This document shows, piece by piece, positions 33,764 to 43,778 of a stretch of 64,000 bases of DNA; position 1 is the stretch's first letter; every line of letters begins with the position of its first letter. The translations under genes were made by a program, and so were the position numbers. Source of the stretch: Paracoccus aerius (GTDB lineage: Bacteria; Pseudomonadota; Alphaproteobacteria; Rhodobacterales; Rhodobacteraceae); contig NZ_BNCL01000007.1 of NCBI RefSeq assembly GCF_014656455.1, forward strand, positions 124,001 through 188,000, in the 5' to 3' direction. Below the pieces are notes generated by a model, which was not told the origin of the DNA, ran no database searches, and worked only from the letters and a program-made list of their open reading frames with translations.

Positions 33764-34785
33764 GCCTCGGGCGCCCCGGTGACCTGCGCCAGGCGGGTCA
33801 GGCGGTCCATGGCCGCGCCGCTGTCGACGGATTCTGCGGCCATGACGGCCCCCTCGCGCAGGTCGCCCGCCTTTCCGGCGATTAGCAGCGCGGCCGCCGC
33901 GTTCAGCAGCACCGCGTCGCGATAGGCGCCGCGTTCCCCGCTCAGCAGCGCGCGAAAGGCCGCGGCGTTTTCATGCGGCTCGCCGCCGATGATCGCCTCG
34001 AAGGGGTGGCGGGGCAGGCCCGCATCCTCGGGGGTCACGGTGAACTCGGTGATCTCGCCATCCTTCAGCGCGGCGACATGGGTTTCGCCGGCGATGCTGA
34101 TCTCGTCGGTGCCATCGGCGCCGTGGACCAGCCAGGCAGCCTCGCTGCCCAAGTCGCGCAGGACCTCGGCCATGGGGCGGATCCAGTCGGCGCTGAAGGC
34201 GCCCGTCAGCTGCCGCCGGACCGATGCGGGATTCGTCAACGGTCCCAGCAGGTTGAAGACGGTTCTTGTGCCCAGTTCCGCGCGTGGCGGGCCGACATGG
34301 CGCATGGCCGGATGGTGCATCGTCGCCATCATGAAGCAGATGCCCGCCCGGGCCACCGCCTCCTGCGCCACGGCAGGCCCGCCCAGCACATTGATCCCCA
34401 TCGCGGTCAGCGCATCCGCCGCGCCCGATTTCGACGACAGGTTGCGGTTGCCGTGCTTTGCGACCGGCACGCCCGCGCCCGCCACCACAAAGGCCGTCGC
34501 GGTCGAGATGTTCAGCGTGCCCTTGCCGTCCCCGCCGGTGCCCACAATGTCGATCGCGCCTGCCGGGGCGGTGATGCGGTGCATCCGCTGGCGCATGGCG
34601 CGGGCGGCGGCGGCGATCTCGTCCACCGTCTCGCCGCGCACGCGCAGGGCCATCAGCAGCCCGCCGATCTGGGCAGGGGTCGCCGCGCCGTCGAAGAGCG
34701 CGGAAAAGGCGGCCTCGGCCTCGGTTCCGGTCAGGGGGCGGGTGGCAGCGATCCCGATCAGCGGGCGGATGTCGGTCCCGCTCAT
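33760..34785 (-). CDS. trpD: Anthranilate phosphoribosyltransferase
   Basis: Transfers phosphoribose from PRPP to anthranilate, second step of tryptophan synthesis. The 341-residue protein has the PRPP motif [40 protein letters not shown] and [11 protein letters not shown]. It overlaps trpG by ATGA at its start and ung by ATGA at its end. trpC, which usually follows trpD in related genomes, is not here. Confidence 0.96.
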   Translation of the reverse strand: MSGTDIRPLIGIAATRPLTGTEAEAAFSALFDGAATPAQIGGLLMALRVRGETVDEIAAAARAMRQRMHRITAPAGAIDIVGTGGDGKGTLNISTATAFVVAGAGVPVAKHGNRNLSSKSGAADALTAMGINVLGGPAVAQEAVARAGICFMMATMHHPAMRHVGPPRAELGTRTVFNLLGPLTNPASVRRQLTGAFSADWIRPMAEVLRDLGSEAAWLVHGADGTDEISIAGETHVAALKDGEITEFTVTPEDAGLPRHPFEAIIGGEPHENAAAFRALLSGERGAYRDAVLLNAAAALLIAGKAGDLREGAVMAAESVDSGAAMDRLTRLAQVTGAPEA

Positions 34786-35372
34786 GCCGCGGCTTTCCGG
34801 GGGGTGCAGCGGGCAAGGAAGGTGCGGATCATCTCGTGCCCGTATTCGGACGCGATGGATTCGGGGTGAAACTGCACCCCTTCGACCGGCAGGGCTTCGT
34901 GGATCAGGCCCATGATCGTGCCGTCGTCCGAGGTGGCGGTGACGCGCAGGCAGTTGGGCAGGCTTTCGGGCTGGACCGTCAGCGAATGATAACGCGTCGC
35001 GGTCAGGGGCGAGGGCAGGTCTGCGAAGACGCCGGTGCCGTCATGGGTGATCGCGTCGGTTTTGCCATGCATGATCCGGTTGGCGCGCACGACCTTTCCC
35101 CCGAAGGCCTCGCCAATGGCCTGGTGGCCCAGGCAGACGCCGAACAGCGGAACGGCCCGGTCGGCGGCGGCGCGGATCAGGTCAAGGCAGATGCCCGCCT
35201 GCGCCGGATCGCAGGGCCCGGGCGAGATCACGATGCCTTCGGGCGCCATTGCCAAGGCTTCCTCGACCGTCAGGGCATCGTTGCGGCGCACGACGACCTC
35301 GGCCCCGGCCTCGGCCAGATAATGCACGAGGTTCCAGGTGAAGCTGTCATAGTTGTCGATCAGAAGGATCAT
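34782..35372 (-). CDS. trpG: Anthranilate synthase glutamine amidotransferase subunit
   Basis: Supplies ammonia from glutamine to TrpE. The 196-residue class I amidotransferase begins [19 protein letters not shown] and has PGPCDP, the nucleophile Cys in [16 protein letters not shown] and the His-Glu pair in [10 protein letters not shown]. Overlaps trpD by 4 bp. trpE is 4 kb away on the other strand. It could also serve p-aminobenzoate synthesis, as some TrpG proteins do. Confidence 0.95.
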   Translation of the reverse strand: MILLIDNYDSFTWNLVHYLAEAGAEVVVRRNDALTVEEALAMAPEGIVISPGPCDPAQAGICLDLIRAAADRAVPLFGVCLGHQAIGEAFGGKVVRANRIMHGKTDAITHDGTGVFADLPSPLTATRYHSLTVQPESLPNCLRVTATSDDGTIMGLIHEALPVEGVQFHPESIASEYGHEMIRTFLARCTPRKAAA

Positions 35373-35477
35373 GGTATGCGCCCTGATATGGTGGCGGTTT
35401 CCCCGCCCGGATGGGTCCGCTATAGATGGGGCAAAGCGCGCCGGGGGGTCAAGACCGGCACGGGCAAGAAGGGACAG

Positions 35478-36212
35478 ATGGCACGCGGTTTCTGGACGGG
35501 TTTTCTGCATGGCGGGCTGGTCGGCGTCACCGCCCTTGCGGCCCTGTTGCTGGCCGTGCCCCTGCCGCAGCCGGATGCCGAGGCAGGGGCGCAGCCCGCG
35601 CAGGCCACTGTTCTGCCAGTCGCCCCCGACACCCCCGCGACTGCCGAGGTCCCAGAGGACAGCCCTGTGCCGCAGTCCGGTGAAGCAGAGGAAGCGGTTG
35701 CGGCGCCCCCGCCCGCCGGGACACCGCAAGCCGATGTGCCGGTGGCCGACCCCCCGCCCGCCGATGCCCCTGTCGCCGGTGCGGTCGATCTGCCCGTGGG
35801 GTCCGAGTTCGGGCGCGGCGGCGATCTTGCGCCCAGCCTGCCCGCGTCGCTTGCCTCGGATCGCCCGGCCGTGGCCGAGGCGCCTGCGGTCATGGCCCCC
35901 ACCTCGGAACCCGCGCCGGTGGCGATCACCATGCCCGATCCGCGCCCGCAGCCAGCCGGCGATCAGGACGGCCCGGTCCAAGGGGCCCCGATCGCGGGCG
36001 AGGATGCGCCGCAGCTTGACCGTCCCGCGACGCTGGCCCGCCCCGGCCTTCCCCTGCTGCCGGGTCGCGCCGCCGCGGAAGGCCCGGACGCCGTGCCGTT
36101 GATGCCGCTGGATCTGCCCGGCACCCCTTCCGCGCCGGGCCTGCCCGCGCCGGTGCTGGATCTTTCGCTGCCCCCCGACCTGTCGGATTTGCAAGGACTG
36201 TCGCGTGACTGA
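35478..36212 (+). CDS. Membrane-anchored Pro/Ala-rich protein, resembling the N-terminal part of divergent polysaccharide deacetylases
   Basis: A 244-residue protein with one N-terminal hydrophobic anchor (about 8-28) followed by about 215 residues dominated by Pro, Ala, Asp and Glu, without a recognisable catalytic domain. The opening [20 protein letters not shown] resembles Rhodobacterales proteins that carry a divergent polysaccharide deacetylase domain after such a linker; here that domain is missing. AAGAAGGGACAG precedes the ATG. Its stop overlaps the GTG start of the aminotransferase gene. Function unknown; a truncated remnant or a stand-alone spacer protein are both possible. Confidence 0.65.
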   Translation: MARGFWTGFLHGGLVGVTALAALLLAVPLPQPDAEAGAQPAQATVLPVAPDTPATAEVPEDSPVPQSGEAEEAVAAPPPAGTPQADVPVADPPPADAPVAGAVDLPVGSEFGRGGDLAPSLPASLASDRPAVAEAPAVMAPTSEPAPVAITMPDPRPQPAGDQDGPVQGAPIAGEDAPQLDRPATLARPGLPLLPGRAAAEGPDAVPLMPLDLPGTPSAPGLPAPVLDLSLPPDLSDLQGLSRD

Positions 36213-37389
36213 AGGCCTGACCCTGAACCCCGCCCTTGCGGCGACCTTTGCGCCCCCGGTGATGGAGGCGCGCCGCTGGCTGGCGGGCGTGACCTTTCCG
36301 GCGGATCGCCCGCTGATCAATGTCAGCCAGGCCGCCCCGGTCGAGCCTCCTCCCGTCGCCCTGCGCCGGGCAATGGCCGATGCGGCGATGGACCGGCCGG
36401 AAGCGCATCTTTATGGCCCGGTGCTGGGCAATCCCGACCTTCGCGCGGCAGTGGCGGCCGAGTTTTCCCGCAGCTATGGCGGAACAGTCGATCCGGGGCA
36501 GGTGGCCATCACCCAGGGCTGCAACCAGGCCTTCTGCGCAACGATCACGACGCTGGCGCGGGCCGGGGATCAGGTCATCCTGCCCACGCCCTGGTATTTC
36601 AACCACAAGATGTGGCTGGACATGCAAGGCATCGCGGCGGTGCCCTTGCCCTGCGGCGAGGGGCTGCTGCCCGATCCGGACCGTGCGGCCGCCCTGATCG
36701 GCCCCCGGACGCGGGCGATCGTGCTGGTGACGCCCAACAACCCCTCGGGCGCGGAATACCCAGCCGGCCTTGTGGGCCGCTTCTTCGACCTGGCGCAGGA
36801 ACGCGGCATCGCGCTGATCCTGGACGAAACCTATCGCGATTTCGACAGCCGGGCAGGGGCGCCGCACGACCTGCTGGCGCGGCCCGACTGGGACCGCACG
36901 GTGATCCAGCTTTACAGCTTCTCCAAGGCCTATCGGCTGACCGGGCATCGGGTGGGGGCGCTGATCGCCTCGACCGCGCGGATGGCGCAGGTCGAGAAGT
37001 TCCTGGACACCGTGGCGATCTGCCCGTCCCAGCTGGGCCAGATCGGCGCGCTGTGGGGAATGGGCAATTTGCGCGACTGGCTGGCAGGCGAACGGGCCGA
37101 GGTGCTGGCCCGGCGCGACGCGACGGTGGCGGCGCTGTCGGGCCTGCCGGGCTGGCGGGTGAAAAGCGCGGGCGCCTATTTCGCCTGGGTGCAGCATCCG
37201 CTGGCCGAATCCTCGGCCAGCCTGGCGCGGCGGATGGTTGCGGATATCGGCGTGCTGGCGCTGCCCGGCACCATGTTCATGCCGCCTGACGATCCCGACG
37301 GCGCGCGCCACCTGCGCATCGCCTTTGCCAATGTCGACGCCCCACGGATCGCTCAACTGGCCGAGAGGCTGGCAGCGCTTTCGGGTTGA
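36205..37389 (+). CDS. PLP-dependent aminotransferase, class I/II
   Basis: A 394-residue fold-type I aminotransferase. Recognisable are [25 protein letters not shown] (conserved Asn and Pro), [10 protein letters not shown] (Asp-x-Tyr), and the Schiff-base Lys in [16 protein letters not shown]. The C-terminal Arg for the substrate carboxylate is in HLRIAFANV. It starts with GTG at 36205, eight bases inside the upstream gene. Members of this group act on aspartate, aromatic or other amino acids; the exact substrate cannot be read from sequence. Confidence 0.88.
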   Translation: MTEGLTLNPALAATFAPPVMEARRWLAGVTFPADRPLINVSQAAPVEPPPVALRRAMADAAMDRPEAHLYGPVLGNPDLRAAVAAEFSRSYGGTVDPGQVAITQGCNQAFCATITTLARAGDQVILPTPWYFNHKMWLDMQGIAAVPLPCGEGLLPDPDRAAALIGPRTRAIVLVTPNNPSGAEYPAGLVGRFFDLAQERGIALILDETYRDFDSRAGAPHDLLARPDWDRTVIQLYSFSKAYRLTGHRVGALIASTARMAQVEKFLDTVAICPSQLGQIGALWGMGNLRDWLAGERAEVLARRDATVAALSGLPGWRVKSAGAYFAWVQHPLAESSASLARRMVADIGVLALPGTMFMPPDDPDGARHLRIAFANVDAPRIAQLAERLAALSG

Positions 37390-37456
37390 CAGGCTTGTGG
37401 CAAGGCCGCGCGCGTCCTAAAGACAAGGCCGACACGAGAAGGGGAAGCACCGGGCC

Positions 37457-39310
37457 ATGAAGAACCTGCGGACACATGGAAAATCGACGATCGTCTGGGT
37501 GCTGATGGGCCTGATGGTCCTGGGCCTGGGCGGCTTCGGCGTGACCAGCTTTTCGGGCGGCTCGACCTCGATCGGGTCGGTGGGCGACACGACGATCACC
37601 GCCGACGACTATGCCCGCGCGCTTCGCAACCAGATGAACGCCTATCAGCAGCAGACCGGCCAGCCGATGAGCATGGCGCAGGCCCAGGCGATGGGCCTGC
37701 CGCAGGCCGTGCAGTCGCAGTTGGTGACCGCCGCCGCGCTTGAGGAACAGGCCCGCCGCATCGGCGTGGCCGTCGGCGACGAGAAGGTGCGCCAGACCAT
37801 CCTGGAGGCGCCTGCCTTCCGCGGCCCGACCGGCAGCTTCGACCGCGCCGCCTATGCCGAGGTGCTGCGCCGCGAGAACCTGTCCGAGGCCGAGTTCGAG
37901 CGCGAGGTCCGCACCGACGAAGCCCGCCTTCTGATCCAGCGGGCCGTGGCGGGCGGCGTCAGCGCCCCCGAAGCGGCTGTCGAGACCACGGCGAAGTGGA
38001 TCCTTGAACGCCGCGACGTGTCCTGGCGCGAACTGACTGCCGACATGCTGCCCGCGCCCGTTGCCGAACCGGACGAGGAGACGCTGAAGGCCTGGCACAG
38101 CGCCAATGCCGACCGCTTCACCGCGCCGGAATTGCGCAAGATCACCTATGTCTGGCTGACCCCGGAAATCCTGGCCCCCGAGGTTCAACTGGACGAGGCC
38201 GCCCTGCGCGCCGCCTATGACGCCAACATCGACGAATACCAGCGGCCCGAGCGTCGCCTGGTCAGCCGCCTCGTCTTCCCCTCTGCCGAGGAAGCCGAGG
38301 CCGCGAAGGCGCAGATCGACGCCGGGACCGCGCCCTTTGAATCCTTTGTCATCCAGCGCGGGCTTCAGCCCGAGGACGCCGAACTGGGCGAGGTCGCCCA
38401 GGCCGACCTGGGCGCGGCGGGCGAGGCCGTGTTCGGGCTTGAACAGCCGGGCGTCGTCGGCCCCCTGCAGACCGATCTTGGACCCGCGCTCTTCTCGGTC
38501 CACGCCATTCTGGATCCTGTGAACATCCCCTTCGAGGAAGCCCAGCAGGATCTGCGGGCCGAAGCCGCCCTGGACCGTGCGGCCCGCACCATCGAGGACC
38601 GCATGGCCGAATACGAGGATCTGCTGGCAGGCGGGGCCACGCTGGAACAGGTGGCCGAGGAAACCGAGTTGCAGCTTGGCACCATCGAATGGTCCGCAGG
38701 CGCCACGCCCGAGGAAGGCAGCATCGCCGGCTACCAAGCGTTCCGCGACCGCGCAGCCGAGGCCACGGAAGCCGATTTTCCGGAACTGGCCAGCCTGGAT
38801 GACGGCGGCGTCTTCGCCCTGCGGCTGGACGAGATCGTGCCCCCGACGCTGCGCCCCTTCGAGGAGGTCCGCGACGAAGTCGAGGCCGATTGGCGCCGTG
38901 CCGAAACGCATCGCCAGCTTCTGGCCCTTGCCGCCGAACAGCGCCTCACCACCGAGGCCGCCGAGGGCCAGCCCGCGCCGGAATGGACCGAGGTGAAGGA
39001 TATCACCCGCGACGGCTGGATCGAGAATGCCCCGGCGGACGCTGTCGCCCGCGCCTTCGCCATGGCCGAACCCGGCGAGATCGAGATCGTGGATGCCGAT
39101 AACAGGGTGATCCTGCTGCGCCTTGACTCGGTGGATCAGGCCGACCTGGCAGGCGAGGATGCGCAGCGCATCACCGACGCGGTGGGCGACCGGCTGGAGC
39201 AGTCGCTGCAGTCCGACCTCTTCGACTATTACGCCCGCGCCGTGCAGCGCGAGGCGGGGATCAGCCTGGACCAGTCCGCGATCAACGCCATCAACGCACA
39301 GGTCCAGTGA
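37457..39310 (+). CDS. ppiD: PpiD-type periplasmic folding factor (SurA_N/peptidyl-prolyl isomerase)
   Basis: Inner-membrane-anchored chaperone for newly exported proteins. The 617-residue product has a short cytoplasmic N-terminus, one transmembrane segment (about 11-32), then SurA_N-like helices (ITADDYARALRNQMNAYQQQ) and a large Glu/Ala-rich periplasmic part with a degenerate parvulin-like domain in the middle (GVVGPLQTDLGPALFSVHAI). The stop overlaps the trpE start. PpiD upstream of trpE is a common order in Rhodobacterales. Confidence 0.88.
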   Translation: MKNLRTHGKSTIVWVLMGLMVLGLGGFGVTSFSGGSTSIGSVGDTTITADDYARALRNQMNAYQQQTGQPMSMAQAQAMGLPQAVQSQLVTAAALEEQARRIGVAVGDEKVRQTILEAPAFRGPTGSFDRAAYAEVLRRENLSEAEFEREVRTDEARLLIQRAVAGGVSAPEAAVETTAKWILERRDVSWRELTADMLPAPVAEPDEETLKAWHSANADRFTAPELRKITYVWLTPEILAPEVQLDEAALRAAYDANIDEYQRPERRLVSRLVFPSAEEAEAAKAQIDAGTAPFESFVIQRGLQPEDAELGEVAQADLGAAGEAVFGLEQPGVVGPLQTDLGPALFSVHAILDPVNIPFEEAQQDLRAEAALDRAARTIEDRMAEYEDLLAGGATLEQVAEETELQLGTIEWSAGATPEEGSIAGYQAFRDRAAEATEADFPELASLDDGGVFALRLDEIVPPTLRPFEEVRDEVEADWRRAETHRQLLALAAEQRLTTEAAEGQPAPEWTEVKDITRDGWIENAPADAVARAFAMAEPGEIEIVDADNRVILLRLDSVDQADLAGEDAQRITDAVGDRLEQSLQSDLFDYYARAVQREAGISLDQSAINAINAQVQ

Positions 39311-40812
39311 TGGAACTGACACCCGACTTTGCCGCCTTCGAGGCGGCGTGGAACGCAGGTCAGAACCAGCTTGTCACCATCCGGCTGGCCGCGGACCTGG
39401 ACACGCCGGTCAGCCTGATGCTGAAGCTGGCCGAGGCGGCGCCCATGTCCTTTATGCTGGAATCGGTCACGGGCGGCGAGGTGCGGGGCCGGTACTCCAT
39501 CGTCGGCATGAAGCCCGACCTGATCTGGGACTGCCGCAACGGCAAGGCCCGCATCAATCGCCATGCGCGCTTTTCGGACGACTTCCAGCCCGACGACCGG
39601 CCTGCGCTTGACAGCCTGCGGGCGCTGATTGCCGAAAGCCGGATCGAGACCATGCCCGATGGCGTGCCCCCGGTCGCGGCGGGCCTGTTCGGATACCTGG
39701 GCTATGACATGATCCGGCTGGTCGAACACCTGCCGGACGTGAACCCCGACCCGCTGGACCTGCCCGACGCGATGCTGATGCGGCCCTCGGTCGTGGCGGT
39801 GCTGGACGGCGTGAAGGGAGAGGTGACGCTGTGCGCCCCCGCCTGGCACGACGGATCGGACAATGCCCGCGCAGCCTATGCACAGGCTGCGGAACGCGTG
39901 ATGGACGCGCTGCGGTCGCTGGACCGCCAGCCGTCCGAACCGCGCGCCCTGGGTCACGACGCCCGGATCGGAGAGCCGGTTTCGAACTTCTCCAAGCCCG
40001 ATTATCTGGCGGCGGTGGAGAAGGCCAAGGACTACATCCGCGCGGGCGACATCTTCCAGGTGGTCCCCAGTCAACGCTGGCGGATGGATTTCCCGCTGCC
40101 GCCGCTTGCGCTTTACCGCAGCCTGCGCCGGACCAATCCGTCGCCCTTCATGTTCTTCCTGAACCTGGGCGGCTTCCAGATCGTCGGTGCCAGCCCCGAG
40201 ATCCTGGTGCGCCTGCGCGACGGAGAAGTGACGATCCGCCCCATCGCCGGCACCCGCCCGCGCGGCGCGGACGAGGCCGAGGATCGCGCGCTCGAGGCCG
40301 ATCTGCTGGGCGACCAGAAGGAGCTGGCCGAACACCTGATGCTGCTGGACCTGGGCCGGAACGACGTGGGCCGGGTGGCGAAGCCCGGCACGGTGAAGCC
40401 CACGGAACAGTTCGTCATCGAACGATACAGCCATGTCATGCATATCGTGTCGAACGTGGTGGGCGAGTTGCGCGAGGACGAGGATGCGCTGTCCGCGCTG
40501 CTGGCAGGCCTGCCTGCGGGCACCGTGTCCGGCGCCCCAAAGGTCCGCGCGATGGAGATCATCGACGAACTGGAGCCGGAAAAGCGCGGCGTCTATGGCG
40601 GTGCGGTCGGATATTTCGCCGCCAATGGCGAGATGGACATGTGCATCGCGCTGCGCACGGGCGTGCTGAAGGACGGTGGGCTGTATATCCAGGCGGGGGG
40701 CGGGGTGGTCTATGACAGCGACCCGGAATCAGAGTTCACCGAAACCGTGAACAAAAGCCGCGCCCTTCAGCGCGCGGCCGAAGGTGCGGCCCGCTTCGTG
40801 CGCGGCAACTGA
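39310..40812 (+). CDS. trpE: Anthranilate synthase component I
   Basis: Makes anthranilate from chorismate with TrpG. The 500-residue protein has the feedback-site region PMSFMLESV with RGRYSIVGM, and the chorismate-binding core: NPSPFMFFL, GASPEILVR, TIRPIAGTRPRG, DLGRNDVGRV, GTVSGAPKVRAM and QAGGGVVYDSDPESEF. ATG at 39310 overlaps the ppiD stop; a GTG one codon earlier is possible. No leader peptide is seen because the gene is coupled to ppiD. A strong hairpin follows. Confidence 0.95.
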   Translation: MELTPDFAAFEAAWNAGQNQLVTIRLAADLDTPVSLMLKLAEAAPMSFMLESVTGGEVRGRYSIVGMKPDLIWDCRNGKARINRHARFSDDFQPDDRPALDSLRALIAESRIETMPDGVPPVAAGLFGYLGYDMIRLVEHLPDVNPDPLDLPDAMLMRPSVVAVLDGVKGEVTLCAPAWHDGSDNARAAYAQAAERVMDALRSLDRQPSEPRALGHDARIGEPVSNFSKPDYLAAVEKAKDYIRAGDIFQVVPSQRWRMDFPLPPLALYRSLRRTNPSPFMFFLNLGGFQIVGASPEILVRLRDGEVTIRPIAGTRPRGADEAEDRALEADLLGDQKELAEHLMLLDLGRNDVGRVAKPGTVKPTEQFVIERYSHVMHIVSNVVGELREDEDALSALLAGLPAGTVSGAPKVRAMEIIDELEPEKRGVYGGAVGYFAANGEMDMCIALRTGVLKDGGLYIQAGGGVVYDSDPESEFTETVNKSRALQRAAEGAARFVRGN

Positions 40813-40824
40813 CCCAAGATGAAA

Positions 40825-40844
40825 CGGCCCCCGAAAGGGGGCCG
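40825..40844. terminator. Hairpin terminator between convergent trpE and PRC-barrel gene
   Basis: CGGCCCCC (40825-40832), tetraloop GAAA, GGGGGCCG (40837-40844). Perfect 8-bp GC stem in the 57-bp gap between convergent genes; the GNRA loop adds stability. No strong U-run. Confidence 0.65.
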
Positions 40845-40869
40845 ATCATGTCGTGGTGCGACAGGGGGA

Positions 40870-41625
40870 TCAGTTGGTCGCCGGGGCGGTGCCTTCGGTG
40901 GCGGCCCCATCGGCCGGCATCGTGCCATCGGCAGGCATTGCCGCGCCATCGGCGGGTGCGGCGCTTGGCGCCATCGGCTCGGTCGCGGTGGTCCCGGTCA
41001 TCGCCGGGTCGGTCGTGGTGGCCGCAGCGTCCGGCGTGGTGGTCATCGTGGTGCTGTCGGTGGCCATGCCGCCGCCAGCCGCATCACCGCCGGCCGCATC
41101 GGGGGCCGCTTCCTGGTCACGGAACACATATTCCGGTGCAGCCTCGGCCTCTTCCTGGGTCAGGTCGCTGGTGATCTGCTGGGCGTCATAGTTGATCGTC
41201 AGCTGGTCCCACGGAACCGCGATCTGCTTTTCGCCGATGCCCAGGAAACCGCCGACGCCGATCACGGCCGCCTTCACGGTCCCGGCGTCACCGTCGATGA
41301 TCACGTCGTTGATCTCGCCGATCGAGTTGCCGTCGGGCGATGTGACGGTCGCGTCGGTGATCCAGTCGATCCGCAATTCGTTCGCGGCCTGCTCTTGCTC
41401 GACCTTGCCGCTGGCGGCGACCTCGGCTTCGGCGGCACCCTCGGCCGCCGCCTCGGCATCGGCTTCCATCGGCGCGTCGGCCGCAGGCGCGGTTTCGGTG
41501 CCCATCGTGGTCGTGGTGTCGGTCGCAGGATCGGCGGGGGCAGGCGTGGTCGCTGCGTCCTGCGCGAAGGCCTGACCCATGATCAACGGCATGACGACGG
41601 CGGTGCTCAACATCAACTTGCGCAT
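40870..41625 (-). CDS. Secreted PRC-barrel domain protein
   Basis: A 251-residue exported protein. The signal peptide ends at AFAQ (about residue 22). Residues about 85-150 form a PRC-barrel-like domain: IGEINDVIIDGDAGTVKAAV then GGFLGIGEKQIAVPWDQLTI, very typical of alphaproteobacterial periplasmic PRC proteins. Flanks are low complexity: an acidic Ala/Glu stretch before and an Ala/Thr/Met/Pro tail after. Role unknown; such proteins are often stress- or envelope-linked. Stands alone, convergent with trpE. Confidence 0.82.
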   Translation of the reverse strand: MRKLMLSTAVVMPLIMGQAFAQDAATTPAPADPATDTTTTMGTETAPAADAPMEADAEAAAEGAAEAEVAASGKVEQEQAANELRIDWITDATVTSPDGNSIGEINDVIIDGDAGTVKAAVIGVGGFLGIGEKQIAVPWDQLTINYDAQQITSDLTQEEAEAAPEYVFRDQEAAPDAAGGDAAGGGMATDSTTMTTTPDAAATTTDPAMTGTTATEPMAPSAAPADGAAMPADGTMPADGAATEGTAPATN

Positions 41626-41733
41626 GTCTTTCCTCCTGATATGCCGCGCATAACTTGCGATGCGCGATTGAGGAAATAATGCCCGATTGGCCCGCTGGTT
41701 CCGGCGGCAGGCCTAAAATCGGCCTCTGCGGCC

Positions 41734-42234
41734 CTAGTCCTCGCCGCGATAGGGCTGGACGTATTGCAGCGCCATGTCCCAGGGAAAGAAGATCCAGGTG
41801 TCCTGGCTGACCTCGGTGACATAGGTCTGGACCATCGGCTTGCCCTTGGGCTTGGCATAGACGGTGCCGAAGTGGGCCTTCGGATACATCTCGCGGATCA
41901 GTTCCAGCGTCCGGCCGGAATCGACCAGGTCGTCGATCACCAGGATACCCTCTCCGTCGCCCATCAGGGCAGGGTCCGGCCTGTTCAGAACCTCGAGCTG
42001 GCCCTGGCCCGCCTCGGCGCCGACGCCCTTGTAGGACCGGATCGAGATCGAATCGATGGTACGGATGTCCAATTCGCGCGCCACGATCATCGCGGGGACC
42101 AGCCCGCCCCGCGTCACTGCCACGACGGCACGCCAGTCCGACCCGTCCAACCGCCATGCAAGCGCGCGGGCGTCGCGGTGCAATTGATCCCAGCTGACGT
42201 GGAACCCTTTCTCGTGGGGCAGGCGGTCGATCAT
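41734..42234 (-). CDS. gpt: Xanthine phosphoribosyltransferase
   Basis: Salvages xanthine and guanine with PRPP. The 166-residue protein has the type I PRPP-binding loop [38 protein letters not shown] and C-terminal [20 protein letters not shown], close in length to E. coli Gpt (152). The gene lies 13 bp downstream of the LysE-type exporter gene on the same strand. Confidence 0.93.
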   Translation of the reverse strand: MIDRLPHEKGFHVSWDQLHRDARALAWRLDGSDWRAVVAVTRGGLVPAMIVARELDIRTIDSISIRSYKGVGAEAGQGQLEVLNRPDPALMGDGEGILVIDDLVDSGRTLELIREMYPKAHFGTVYAKPKGKPMVQTYVTEVSQDTWIFFPWDMALQYVQPYRGED

Positions 42235-42247
42235 GGCAGTCCCTCTT

Positions 42248-42859
42248 TCAGTGGCGCAGGATCAGCGACAGGCCCAGAAGGCCGATCGCCAGGCCCGCCG
42301 CGCGGTCGATCCAGAATTTTGCGACATAATACCTACGCCGCAGCCAAGGCAAAGCCATCAGCGACGCAAGGGCGGTATAAAATGCCAGTTCGACGGAAAC
42401 TGCCGTAGCGTAAATCACCAGCTTGTCGCCCGCCGTCATCAGCACGGGAAAGATCGACAGCAGCACCGCCGAATAGAACAAGGCGGGTTTGGGATTGGAC
42501 AGGTTCAGGATCATCCCGGCCAGAAAGCCCATCCCGCGGCTGCTCTCGGCCGGGTCGGGTAGGGGGTCGGGGGCGTGTTTCCAGATCTTCCAGGCGATCC
42601 AGACCAGATAGGCGCCCCCCAGGATCTTCAGCGCCACATAAGTCCAGGGCATTGCGCGGAAGATGACGGTCAGTCCCAGCAGCGCGAAGATGCACCAGAT
42701 CGACGCGCCGACAGCCAGCCCCCATCCATAGGGCAGGGCGCGCCTGCGTCCCAGGGCGAAGGCGCTTTGGCTGACGGCGATGACGCCCGGTCCGGGCGAC
42801 AGGATCGCCAGGGACAGGGTGCCGACGAACAGGGCAATCTGATCGGCCGTGATCGTCAT
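42248..42859 (-). CDS. LysE/RhtB-family amino-acid exporter
   Basis: A 203-residue inner-membrane protein with about six hydrophobic segments. The N-terminal pattern [20 protein letters not shown] is the LysE/RhtB signature region, and [11 protein letters not shown] and [18 protein letters not shown] match the middle of the family. The export substrate cannot be inferred. It is between fabI (10 bp upstream) and gpt (13 bp downstream) in a likely operon. Confidence 0.9.
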   Translation of the reverse strand: MTITADQIALFVGTLSLAILSPGPGVIAVSQSAFALGRRRALPYGWGLAVGASIWCIFALLGLTVIFRAMPWTYVALKILGGAYLVWIAWKIWKHAPDPLPDPAESSRGMGFLAGMILNLSNPKPALFYSAVLLSIFPVLMTAGDKLVIYATAVSVELAFYTALASLMALPWLRRRYYVAKFWIDRAAGLAIGLLGLSLILRH

Positions 42860-42869
42860 GGCGGGGCGA

Positions 42870-43697
42870 TCAGTCCTTCTTCACCGTCGCGATGTCAGGC
42901 GCGTCCACGGCCTTCATGCCCACGACGTGATAGCCTGCATCGACGTGATGCGTCTCGCCCGTGACGCCTGCGCCAAGATGGGACAGCAGATACAGGGCCG
43001 AATTGCCCACATCCTCGGTCGTGACGTTGCGGCGCAGGGGCGAGTTCAACTCGTTCCACTTCATGATATAGCGGAAATCGCCGATGCCGCTGGCGGCCAG
43101 GGTCTTGATCGGGCCGGCGCTTATCGCATTGACGCGGATCCGGTCCTTGCCCAGATCCTCGGCCAGATAGCGCACGCTGGCTTCAAGCGCGGCCTTGGCC
43201 ACGCCCATCACGTTGTAATGGGGCATCACCCGTTCCGCGCCGTAATAGGTCAGAGTCAGCAGGCTGCCGCCGTTCGGCATCATCGCCGAAGCGTGCCGCG
43301 CCACCGCCGTGAACGAATAGACCGAGATGTCCATTGTCATCAGGAAATTGTCGCGCGTCGTGTCGGCATAGCGGCCGCGCAGCTGGTCCTTGTCTGAAAA
43401 GCCGATGGCATGAACCACGAAATCCAGAGTGCCCCATTCCTGTTGAAGCGATTGAAACAGTTTCTCGATGGATGCCTCGTCGCTGACATCGCAGGGTAGG
43501 ACCAGCGACGAGCCAAGCTGCGCGGCCAGCGGATCGACCCGCTTCTTCAGCGCCTCGCCCTGATACGAGAAGGCAAGTTCGGCACCTTCGTTTGCCACGG
43601 CGCGGGCGATGCCCCAGGCGATCGACTTGTCGTTCGCCAAACCCATGATGAGGCCGCGCTTGCCAGCCATCAATCCCTGCTTCTGCTCGCTTGACAT
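42870..43697 (-). CDS. fabI: Enoyl-[acyl-carrier-protein] reductase (NADH)
   Basis: Last step of each fatty-acid elongation cycle and the target of triclosan. The 275-residue SDR-like protein has [20 protein letters not shown], the active-site Tyr...Lys in [20 protein letters not shown], and [13 protein letters not shown]. An ATG nine residues downstream gives [10 protein letters not shown] and is a possible alternative start. It heads a probable fabI-lysE-gpt unit and is divergent from pdxH, with a long palindrome between them. Confidence 0.95.
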   Translation of the reverse strand: MSSEQKQGLMAGKRGLIMGLANDKSIAWGIARAVANEGAELAFSYQGEALKKRVDPLAAQLGSSLVLPCDVSDEASIEKLFQSLQQEWGTLDFVVHAIGFSDKDQLRGRYADTTRDNFLMTMDISVYSFTAVARHASAMMPNGGSLLTLTYYGAERVMPHYNVMGVAKAALEASVRYLAEDLGKDRIRVNAISAGPIKTLAASGIGDFRYIMKWNELNSPLRRNVTTEDVGNSALYLLSHLGAGVTGETHHVDAGYHVVGMKAVDAPDIATVKKD

Positions 43698-43716
43698 GTG
43701 CTGCCTCTCGCGCTTT

Positions 43717-43752
43717 CAACCCTTTGTAAAAGGTGCTTAGGCCAAAGGGTTG
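43717..43752. promoter_or_regulatory. Long perfect inverted repeat between fabI and pdxH
   Basis: CAACCCTTTG (43717-43726) and CAAAGGGTTG (43743-43752): a perfect 10-bp inverted repeat with 16-bp spacer, centred in the 81-bp divergent gap. Both gene starts lie within 30 bp of the arms, so it must overlap promoter or leader sequences. A dimeric regulator site is the simplest reading. Confidence 0.6.
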
Positions 43753-43778
43753 CTAGCATCAAGCGCAAGGAAAGCACC

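Noticed and set aside
41690..41733. GGCC-rich hairpin after gpt as a terminator
   Set aside because: The stem is only four base pairs and GGCC pairs with itself in several ways; not convincing.
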